Of a stretch of DNA of 64,000 bases, positions 37,901-49,900 are shown piece after piece. Source of the DNA: Paraescarpia echinospica. Taxonomy: Eukaryota > Annelida > Polychaeta > Sabellida > Siboglinidae. A program made the translations under genes and the position numbers. Each line of letters starts with the position of its first letter. The stretch's first letter is position 1. The DNA lies in contig CM034541.1 in the NCBI GenBank assembly GCA_020002185.1, positions 53,590,553 through 53,654,552 of the forward strand, read 5' to 3'. Below the pieces are notes generated by a model. That model worked only from the letters and a program-made list of their open reading frames with translations. It ran no database searches and was not told the DNA's origin.

Positions 37901-40900
37901 CTCAGCTTGGCACTAGCATGTGGTGTTTGCCTCTCTCTACCTGATGTGTTCCTACAATTTCTTGGCTCTGTACCACCAAATTTCTACCGTCTCACTGAAT
38001 CCCTAACCTTGTGTTTCTGGCCCGAGTTTGTTTACTGTTACCCATGCTATATACAAATTACAATCCCAAGAGGTGGTCTCGCAGTACTGGCACCCATGCT
38101 ATATACAAATTACAATCCCAAGAGGTGGTCTCGCAGTATTTGCTACCCTGGACCATTGGCGTCGGATCTACCAATTGAGAATGTATTTAAGAAAATACTA
38201 ATGTAATTTTTGTTTACCGACTTGTTTCCTGCTTACCTGATATACTTTTTACCTATCACAGAATTAATAATAGTAAAAGTACTTATATAGCACCCGATCA
38301 GTCAAAATTGCTCTCAGGCGCTTTGGAAAGATATAAACAGTGGACGAATCGAGTGATGGCTTTACATACTGTTTACTGGGAAATATCGGTTAAGCATGAT
38401 CTAATTAGTAATTGGCGACAGCAGAAATTAATGGTCGGCGGAAACGAGTTTAAGATGAGACGTGTGTAATGGACGCTGTTGTCCATGGTTTGTTGTTCCA
38501 TGAATAGGTGTAAGCTGATAATGACAGTGGACAGTGGCATATTTGTCCACCTGTCACAACCTGAGACATGTCCATCCGGCTGTCTCTGTACATTGTCTGT
38601 CCAGCGGTCAGTCTTGTTGGTCAGATTACAACTGACCATTGTGTAGTTTGTCGTTAAGGCATAGGTGGTTGTAGTTTGTTATTAAGGCATGTTCCACACT
38701 GAGAACACGACACCTAAGATAGCTGTCAGTCATCCATCCACTGCTGCCCACCCACCTAGTTGTATGTCATGTGTTATGAAGTGTTCGTAAAGCAGCTGAA
38801 GAATTCAGAGTGTAAATTTGTGGAAACGATGAAAAGTAAATTAAAGTAGTGTGCACGTTAAAAAGAAGGTATTTATGCGGGACAGACATCTTTGTTGCAC
38901 AGCACAAACAGAATGTTGCATACTACCCTAAGGCACGCGTGGTGTACAGAAAAAAGCTAGCAACTGTTCAGCCAGGCAGGGTTTGCATGCAGACTATCGG
39001 ATGATTCAATCAAGGCCAGGTACTCACTTGTATGGCTGAGTGAACTGAGGCAATGGGAGAATGAGAACATTGGCAACATGCTAGAGTATTGAATGTCAGT
39101 CCATTGTGAATAGCCTTATATGTCACTGCATGTATACTAGGCCAGACCACTTTTATGTCTATGCTCATTTTATGGATTGTCCGATGACTTCTTAACCAAA
39201 CAAATAACAAATTAATACAAACGAGCTAGCGTGGCATAGTCGATACCAAATATGTTCAATGTTTTTCAAAATTATTCAGAAATGAGATGTGCAAGAAAAT
39301 TAAATTGAGAAGGTTCTTTGATAAGAATGACGGTTGGCTGACTGTCTTAGAGAGGCAGAGAGGCACAGGAAGAACAATGCTGCAGGAAAGGGAGAAGTCT
39401 CCAGCAGAGGTGGGAGGACTGGGTAAAGAAAGATTTGAGAAAGTCGGAGTAAGATGAAAGCTGGAGGGAGGGGGCTGCTGATAGGGAGCAGTGGAGGGAG
39501 GGTGCTGCTGATAGGGAGCAGTGGAGGGAGGGGGCTGCTGATAGGGAGCAGTGGAGGGAGGGGGCTGCTGATAGGGAGCCGTGGCGAGAGGGGGCTGCTA
39601 GGGGGCTGCTGATAGAGAGCAGTGGAGAGAGGGGGCTGCTGATAGGGAGCAGTGGAGGGAGGGGGCTGCTGATAGGGAGCAGTGGAGGGAGGGGGCTGCT
39701 GATATGGAGCAGTGGATGGAGAGCTGCTGATAGGGCAGTGGAGGGAGGGGCTGCTGATGAGGGGCAGTGGAGAGGAGGCTGCTGATGGAGCAGTGGAGGG
39801 AGGGGGAGCTGCTGATAGGGAGCAGTGGAGGGGAGGGGGCTGCTGATAGGGAGCAGTGGAGGGGAGAGGGGGCACTGATAGGGAGCGGGGGAGGGAGGGG
39901 GCTGCTGATATGGAGCAGTGGATGGAGGGGGCTGCTGATAGGGAGCAGTGGATGGAGGGGGCTGCTGATAGGGAGAAGTGGGGGATGGGGCTGCTGATAG
40001 GGAGCAGTGGAGGGAGGGGGCTGCTGATAGGGCGAAGTGGAGGGAGGGGGCTGCTGATATGGAGCAGTGGAGGGAGGGGGCTGCTGATAGGGCGAAGTGG
40101 GGGATGGGGCTGCTGATAGGGAGAAGTGGGGGATGGGGCTGCTGATAGGGAGCAGTGGAGGGAGGGGGCTGCTGATAGGGCGAAGTGGAGGGAGGGAGCT
40201 GCTGATATGGAGCAGTGGATGGAGGGGGCTGCTGATAGGGAGAAGTGGGGGATGGGGCTGCTGATATGGAGCAGTGGATGGAGGGGGCTGCTGATAGGGA
40301 GAAGTGGGGGATGGGGCTGCTGATAGGGAGCAGTGGAGGGAGGGGGCTGCTGATAGGGAGCAGTGGAGGAAGGGGGCTGCTGATAGGGAGCAGTGGAGGG
40401 AGGGGGCTGCTGATAGGGAGCAGTGGAGGGAGGGGGCTGCTGACAGGGAGCAGTGGAGGGAGGGGGATGCTAATAGGGTGCAGTGGAGGGGGGGGGGGCT
40501 GCTGACAAGGAGCAGTGGAGGGAGGGGTTGCTGATAAGGAGCAGTGGAGGTAGAGAGCTACTGAGAGGGAGCAGTGTAGGTGCAGTGGAGGGGGGGGGGG
40601 CTGCTGACAAGGAGCAGTGGAGGGAGGGGGCTGCTGATAGGGAGAAGTGGGGGATGGGGCTGCTGATAGGGAGCAGTGGAGGGAGGGGGCTGCTGATAGG
40701 GAGCAGTGGAGGGAGGGGGCTGCTGACAGGGAGCAGTGGAGGGAGGGGGCTGCTGATAGGGAGCAGTGGAGGGAGGGAGCAGTGGAGGGAGGGGGCTGCT
40801 GACAGGGAGCAGTGGAGGGAGGGGGCTGCTGACAGGGAGCAGTGGAGAGCAACAACAGAGGAGCATTGCAGCAGCACAGATCCTAGACATTTGTAGTATT

Positions 40901-43900
40901 ATTTATTATTTTCACTTAACTTTAGTTAACTGTAGTTTTTAATTATTAGTATTTTTCAAATAATATTATCTTATCTATCTATTATTGATATATCAAGTGT
41001 TGGTATATATATATTCTGATGCTTTTAATAATCAGTACCCAGGGTAGGTTCAGTCCATGTTTTAGTTTTGTAATGCATCTCTGAATGGTTATAATTACCA
41101 TATTTATGGTGCAGAAATATGCTGACAATTCCTTCTTCTATTAACTCACAAGGGAACCAGGAGGAAGAGTAGATCCTTAACTCAAATATGATTACAGTTG
41201 TCAATATTGACATGTTCCCCTAGTGAGTATAAGAGTCAATGAGTGCAGTATCATTTCCAGGCTTAAACAAGACTCCCATTAGAGCAATCATCAAATACCT
41301 GACTTGTCATCGCTTTGTGCATGATTAGCATGTAACATTGACACCAGCCCATGTCTAACTAATAACACAGCTGGCTTCAGTGTATGGATCTGTCATCACC
41401 CGGTAGTTATGATGATAAAGAATCATTCCAAGTAACATGTTTTTCAATGATGATCATATATCATCCTGCCTCTGGTGTTTCATTGTAATCTTGACAAGTT
41501 TACCTTCCCCCGCTGTTAGTTACAGTGCCAGAGAATTAGTTCAGATAATGCTACAGATCACTTACAGTTTACCTTCTTAGAGCTGATTGTGTGTGGAAAC
41601 AATACCCTGTTTGTGTACTTGGCCAGTAGGCATTAACAAGACTTGTCCAAGACTCACGTGTTTCAATCTCTGGACTCCTTGTACAGCCCTTAGTAGCAGT
41701 CTGTGTGACGTCCAACCAGGCCTTTATGCAGGATCTTATTTTTACTAGTTAAAAATGTTCCAGTAGATACCGCAAATACAATCCAATCCAAATGTGCATA
41801 TAAACATAACTACATATGTGTATGACACATATTATAATATACATAACTACATATGTGTATGACACATATTATAATATACATATATTATAATATACATAAC
41901 TACATATGTATATGACACATATATTATAATATACATAACTACATATATGTATGACACATATTATAATATACATAACTACATATGTGTATGACACATATAT
42001 TATAATATACATAACTACATATATGTATGACACATATATTATAATATACATAACTACATATGTGTATGACACATATAATATACATAACTACATATGTGTA
42101 TGACACATATATTATAATATACATAACTACATATGTGTATGACACATATATTATAATATACATAACTACATACATGTATGACACATATATTATAATATAC
42201 ATAACTACATACATGTATGACACATATATTATAATATACATAACTACATACATGTATGACACATATATTATAATATACATAACTACATACATGTATGACA
42301 CATATAATATACATAACTACATACATGTATGACACATATTATAATATACATAACTACATACATGTATGACACATATTATAATATACATAACTACATACAT
42401 GTATGACACATATATTATAATATACATACATACATGTATGACACATAATATACATACATGTATACATATATGTATGACACATATATTATAATATACATAA
42501 CTACATATGTGTATGACACATATACATAAATATACATAACTACATATGACACATATATTATAATATACATAACTACATATGTGTATGACACATATTATAA
42601 TATACATAACTACATATGTGTATGACACATATATTATAATATACATAACTACATATGTGTATGACACATATATTATAATATACATAACTACATATGTGTA
42701 TGACACATATTATAATATACATAACTACATATGTGTATGACACATATATTATAATATACATAACTACATATATGTATGACACATATTATAATATACATAA
42801 CTACATACATGTATGACACATATATTATAATATACATAACTACATACATGTATGACACATATATTATAATATACATAACTACATACATGTATGACACATA
42901 TATTATAATATACATAACTACATACATGTATGACACATATATTATAATATACATAACTACATACATGTATGACACATATATTATAATATACATAACTACA
43001 TACATGTATGACACATATATTATAATATACATAACTACATACATGTATGACACATATATTATAATATACATAACTACATACATGTATGACACATATTATA
43101 ATATACATAACTACATACATGTATGACACATATATTATAATATACATAACTACATACATGTATGACACACATGTCTAAAGCATAATGGACAAACAAACAA
43201 TAATCAATAAGAATTTTTGCTCCTTTAATTTTCACGTGTCAAAATTTATGTTTTCACCCGTCCAAAAACGAACTCTGGGTCTATAGATAAAGGTGTGCTT
43301 GCAACCTTCAATAGTCATAGAAATCCAATGTTAAACTGGCAGATTTTGTGGGCAACAAGATTTCATCGCGTGTTCTGGATTTTGGCATGTGTGGATAGAC
43401 AGCTGCATGTACACTGCCATTTTTAATCGGCTTTCGGCTGTACTGATTTTTCATACTCGCTTCAGTTCCCTGCCCGTTTGGTTCCTCGCATATGTTGCCC
43501 AGAACTAGACCAGTAAACGTGATTCGTCAAAATACTTAAACTGTCACTGTTGTTTGTTGGAAAAGTGCAGACTAGTGAGTTTGTTTGTGGACCCCCAAAT
43601 GTAAACAGGGTGGGGATCCAGTGAACTCCCACCATATTTAACTATAATCGAGCAAGCGTGTGTGTGCATGTACACATGCATGTGTTGCGTGCGTGCGTGC
43701 GTGCGTGCATGCATGTCTTAAAGACTAAGCGAAATGAGCCTTTTTATTCCCAATCTGAATTAAATATAATCTAAAAATAGTGCCCTGATATTCAACTACT
43801 TTTTTTTACCCCCCTCCGACCTGCGTCACCCTTTTCAAGGCCCCTGTTGGTCGCGCTTTTCTGTACATTTTCTGCAGAGTTTGTTGCGACACCTAATGGT

Positions 43901-46900
43901 CGTTGGTGTTTTAGGCCGTACCTAAAATTGCAATCGCAGAATTTTTATATATATAATCTTACCTACAAATGTGTTGCTGGATGCGCACAGGATTTGTTTA
44001 AATTTTTTAGTTATTGCCGTTTGAACATTGCGAATGCACAAACTTGCCATGGGATTTAATATTTTTGTTATCGCAGTAAAGATAACAATCTCATCTACAA
44101 GTTTGTCGCTGGATGTATCCAGGATTTATTTTAAGTTTTTGAGTTATTGCCGTTTGTACATTGCGAATGCTTAATCCTGCAGTGTATAACACGGCAGTGG
44201 ATATGTAATGCAAGGTTGAACATTCGCAATGTTCAAACGGCAAAAACTCAAAAAGTTAACACAATTCCTGTGTACATCCAGCGACAAACTTGTAGATGAG
44301 AGTATTATCTTAACGGTGATATAAAAAATATTCACAATTGCAATTTCACGTATAGTCTGAAACAGCAGGTCGCACCACCCCTCGCCATGCTAAAGATAAG
44401 GCATTCAGTGGCCCGGCCTGTGGTGACGTCAGCAACATCTGATGGGCTGTGACAAGCAAATCACCACGTTTGAGCTGGTTTAGTGACATGAGTTCACAAT
44501 GAACAGGCTTCATATTTAGCACCTTACTTGACAAGAGTATTAAGTTTATGTATACAAAGTTTCAAAGACATTTCACTTAGTCTTTAAAGTTTCCACCTAG
44601 ACTGTTTGCATGTTGGGTGCCAATATTTCAGGGATTCATCTGTTTGAAAGAAAACAAGCCTTTTTTTTTGAAATTCCACATTAGTTGTGGGTTTTTATTG
44701 GTTTTAGGTTTTGTGCCACACGTTAGACAGACATTGTTATTTTGATTGTTTGCAACGTTATGCATGTTTTCAGTGTTTTTTTCCGAGGTGTACATTCTTA
44801 GTGAAACACTATTTTAAATCGCAATTTTGTGTGTGTTTTTATCTTTGTAAAGAAGCGAAATAAATGTTAAATGGTGAAATAAGATTTATGAGCTCATAAG
44901 AATCTTAACGAAATGGTCTCGTTATATATGAAATGGTCCTGTTATCTATGAAATGGTCCTCTGTTATCTATGTGTGTCGCACAAACAATGAACTACCGTA
45001 ACACTTTGACAATGTAGAAAATACACCTCTGTTACCCTTCTTATGCCAGATTGCACCTACATGTGTGGGTGGTCTGTGTGTGTTTACTCGTGTTCACGCA
45101 TGTGCGTGCATGCTGGTGTACTTGTGTGTGGCCACCCAAAATGTGAAGAACAAAATAGGTCATTATGGTAACTATACGGCTTTTTGAGTTCTCTTGCTGC
45201 GTCTGCTCGTGGATTATGTGAAATGGATAGCAACGTCGTTGGAAATAATGTTTTGCGATAAGTTCCTTGTGTACTCATTCTTAGGTGGCCTAATTAATTT
45301 GCGCATGCACATCGGTGCATATACACACATGTACACAAACGTACGCTCACTCATACATGTGTTTTATGTGGTTTTCTTCCAGCAGACTAATCGTGGGGTA
45401 ATGGTGGACTTTCGGTGTCCTTGTCATATGTCCTTTTTATTTGTGTATAAAGTAAAGTAAAAAACTGCTCAAAGCTCTTTACACTTTACTCCCTGGCAGA
45501 CCTGTCCATTTTAATCAGCCTCTGGGAAGCATGTAATGGTTAATCATTTAGTGTCGGTTGAAGTTGTATATGAACACTTTCCTTGACATGTGTGTGTAAG
45601 GACTGCTTGAATCCCCATACCAGTTTCCCTCACACATAAGAGTCAGTTCCTTCATATATGTTATCATCACGAATGGTTAAGATATGTTGAATAGGTCTTG
45701 TTGACAAAACTTAGGTAGTTTCCTTAATTTTTTGCTTAAATCGTGTTACATATACGAATAGTGCAACAGGATAAAATGAATACACCTGCATGGGATCTTT
45801 TACTTCTGTGGTATAAACTCCAAGTAGACAGAGCCAATGGCTTTTAGCATCTCTTCTCATAAGGGTTGCCAATGGAAGCTTAGAAAAAACAAAACCTCTG
45901 TCAAGCCGTCAAAAATTGATGTTGAATATGTGGTGGGTTTGGCCATTCCGTCGTATATTTCTTGACATTCTGGTCCCAAAAGTGTTTCTTTATGACAAAA
46001 ACATAAGGCAAAGTTTTTAAAGTGAAAACTGTATGCGGGAATGTTTGATTTATGAGATGTCATGCAGCAGTAGTATTGTAATTCATGAGTATATCTGTTG
46101 TCAACATTGGTGGCAAAGGTAAAGCTTGACGGAGATGACGCACAAATGTTGTGGCGTAGGCAAACCGCGACGTACTGGACACATCACTTGAAACACTGTC
46201 CTCTTGATCAACAGAAGGATGCTCTAACCAGTGACCACTGCTCCCCAGAGTATGTTTATTGGTCATTAGGAGAGTCAAGAGTAATCCACTGTATGGTCAA
46301 GCCACAGTTTAGGACCACTTGGTGACCTTCCCAAAGAACCGGTGGGAAATCTCCCTCTTTCAAGACTCCCACATTGCGTTTCAGCGATCATGTGTAGTGT
46401 GTAGAGTGTTTGCCCCGGATAAGATGTGTGAAGTGGTATGGCGAGCATTGTAGGCACAATGCTCACCCACAGGGTCTTGGACAGTCCACTGTTGTGCACA
46501 CTGGCACAGTGCCTGGAGCATCGGACTCTCAATCGAGAGTACTGTGTTCGACTCCTGTGCTGCCATTTCGAACATTAGGAAAGTCTGTTCTCTCTAATTT
46601 GCTCCAGTTCACTCAGCTATATGAATGAGTACCTGGCTATAGACAATGGTGGATATTTATGTACAAATATTTTGCGCTCATTTATTGCAGTGTGGCTGAA
46701 TGTTACCCAGAAAAGTGGAGATGGTGTTCGATTGAACAGGTCTGCCAGGGAGTAAAGTACTTTGAACTGTCATAAGGACTGGATACTGCGCTGTATAAGA
46801 ACTTATCTTTTTTCCACATTGTAAGCTTTTTATTTAATTCAATGGAAATGTGGAATAACTTCCATTCCTGGTGTTCTACATGCCCCAGGCTCACCCAAAA

Positions 46901-49900
46901 ACACTTACACGGCATACAATTCACTTCCATAAACACAATTTGTTAGCACAATTTGATGATTTTTAACACCCAATATTAAATGAACTAGAACATTAATTTG
47001 AAATCAACATTTTGGGTGCAAGACACAGGCTGCAATTTTAGCAAATGTCGGATGATGTATGTGAAAAAAACAGCAAGGGGAGCCACCTAACTTGTCATAC
47101 ACCAGGGAAACACTGATGTATATGTGTCTGTTGGTATACACTACGTAGATGGCATTTACCGAGCCTGCTTTGAGCAGTGAAGTGTTGTTTACTCAGCTTT
47201 GAGGGGACAGATCACATTTACATTAAACTGTGGTCTGACCCCTGGAAGAGTGTTAGTGCCTCTGATTGATGTACACTGAAAAGGTTCACTTGAAAGGATA
47301 ATGAACGTGGCATGTGTTTTATAACATCCCCATAAAGTTCTACCAAGTGCTCATGGTTCAGGGATTAACTTGATGGGAAACGCAGACTGATGGCATATGA
47401 TAAATATCCTTCCTTTGGTTTATCCATAAGAAATTACAGTAATCTAATCATGAGATTTTGTTTATTTTATAATATCTGATACAACTGCTAACATGTCTCA
47501 AAGGCACGATGAGCTGTGATTCGTAATTTGGTTACCTTTCAAGTAAACAATTATGAGATCTTTTTATGTGTTATTGCATGTTGCGTCATCTGGCTTGAAT
47601 TTTATATAAAACATACAGGTTCTTTTTAAATGTTTAATGTCTGGATGGGGTGGCTAATATCGTTGTCAGGAATAGTTCCATTGGTGATAGGAGAAATGTT
47701 AAATATGCATGTTAACATGTATTTTGTTAAATTTAAAATATCAAAATCTTGTACAAATTATTTTCTTCACCCAAAGTAAATGAGAACAGTAATGTGTCAG
47801 TGTATCGATACACTGTCATGTATCACATGATGTGTATCGATACATAGATTAATCATTACAACCTTAGGTTTTATCAATAAATTTAAATTCTTATCTAAAT
47901 AAGATGCCCAGCAATGTGTTTAATCTTTCGTAATTGACACAGTAGAGTTCTACTCACCAGTGGATAAATCCCTATTTGGCGAGTCCCTCGGCGTCACAGT
48001 TTCTCCACCTTCCTCCAGGTGGCGCAATCGTTTCGCTACTTGAATGTTGATTTCTTTCTGTGATTGGATGAGATGCGCAAGTAATTTCTGGTTCTGATTG
48101 TCTTCCTTGGTTAGTGTTGCCATGGAAACGGTGAGCTTCTTGTACAAACGATGCTGAGATCGCTGGCGGCGTTCCATTTTCTTTATTCGATCATTTTGAA
48201 TTTTTATTGCCAGAGTGAGGCTGACAACTGAACTCTCTAGATCCGTGATTCGTTTTTCGATGTCAGTATCTTCTGGTGGGTTCGTGTTTGTGTATTCTAT
48301 AACGGGTGGTTTAAGTGGTCTGACAGGGGTGTTAAACCTACTTTCTGTGGGAAGTATTTCATTAATTGACGCATTATTTAACGTCATCAAATCGTTCACG
48401 TCTTCGTTGGTTTTTGCCTGTGTCGTTTCTAAATACGTTATTTTGCGCTTGAACTTTGACATATCCGAAACGATGCTTTCTACGTTCAGTTCAAGCGTCT
48501 TTATTGACTTCCCGTACTGGATATGCGTAGTGAGAATGCGGATCATTGAACTTTGAACCTGGTTTAACAGACGACATTCACCTATTCCGCCATCTGGGTT
48601 GTTTGTGTCATACTTGTTTCTTTCGTATCTGTTACCGTCATATTTACTACTGTCATATTTATGGCTGTCATATGACATTTCACCTTGATTTGCCACCGTC
48701 GAGTCGGTGTTATAAATCATTACTACAAGGATTAATAACATCAATTGAAGTTGCTGCGCCATCTTTTTTACCAAACTCTTCGGCCCTGATAATAACAAAG
48801 TAGACTTGCAGTGAGTATTGCCTTGAGTCACTGACAGTACCAAGCGCTAGGCGGTATCAGTGCCACGCCTGGTACGTTCTCACTTGTACCGGTGCAAACA
48901 TTTTACATGTAGTATGTCATAGAATCCAGCATAACGCACACACACTGCTGTGTTTTGTCTGTCACTGATTGTAAATGATCTTGTTCCAATGGTTTTTCTC
49001 ACTCATCTGTCGCTGAAAAATTCAGTTGTATCACATTGGCTGGCTCATTTAATGGAACAGCGCGTTGATCGATTTGATGGGTTTCTTCGACTGTGTTCTG
49101 TATCAGGCCTGGAGCTGCCCTTGATGTGTCTGTCTCAGGTAGAGTTAGACTACACTGCACATTCCTCCTTGTCTTCTGCCAAATGTACCTATAACAACCA
49201 GATGATGCAGTGTAACCAGGCTATGTATCACTATTACTGGGACATTAACTATGTGACTGTATTTAAATGTCTGATAGCTATGGAAATAGAACATATTTTG
49301 TTATCATTATTATTGGGGCATTAACAATATGATTACGATTGAATGTCTGATGGCTATGGAAATGGAATATATTTTTTTGTAAACAACAAAACATTTTAAA
49401 CTTTTTTTAGTTAACTTCTATTTGTTACTGTCCACCAGCAATACATGAAATTATAATCATGTTTTGTATCGTTGAGTAGGTATTTTCTTAAGCCACAAAC
49501 TTATTTATTAGCCATGGTTATTTAAGTCCACAAGTCTCAAATTACATCTCGGTCAATCCGAAAGTCTAAACTTTATATATATGAATTACATGCTGTATTC
49601 TTAAAAGCGATGGTAGATTTTGTAATGCAAAATCTTAAAATTTATGCTTTAATTACAGCAAGTGTTTTTTCTCTTATCAACCAAATATACCTTACAGACC
49701 AAAGCAACTTAACAATCAAATATAATTGACTCCTTAAGACGACAGGAAAGTTGAGGACACTAAAATGTCAACAGAAACAGGTGAAAATGATGTCAAAAAA
49801 CCAACAGACATAAAAAATATATTCTAATAATAGAGAGAAACAAACAAAGTCGTAAAGGTGCATTTAGAGGTGGCAGCACCATTTCCTATGCACCATTGTT

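Noticed and set aside
37820..38206. 128-codon plus-strand frame with hydrophobic segments
   Set aside because: It crosses a 52-base duplication in the same phase as chance, and shows no family similarity or splice context.
39347..40855. 502-codon open frame on the minus strand, Pro/Ser/Leu/Gln-rich
   Set aside because: It is the translation of the 30-base minisatellite; similar long frames exist in several phases on both strands.
41869..43168. Long Tyr/Val/Ile/Met-rich frames on both strands
   Set aside because: Artefact of the 38-base satellite. The sequence repeats in all phases.
48950..49324. 124-codon plus-strand open frame near the lectin first exon
   Set aside because: No recognised motif, no clear splice sites or signal, and a composition like the flanking intron.
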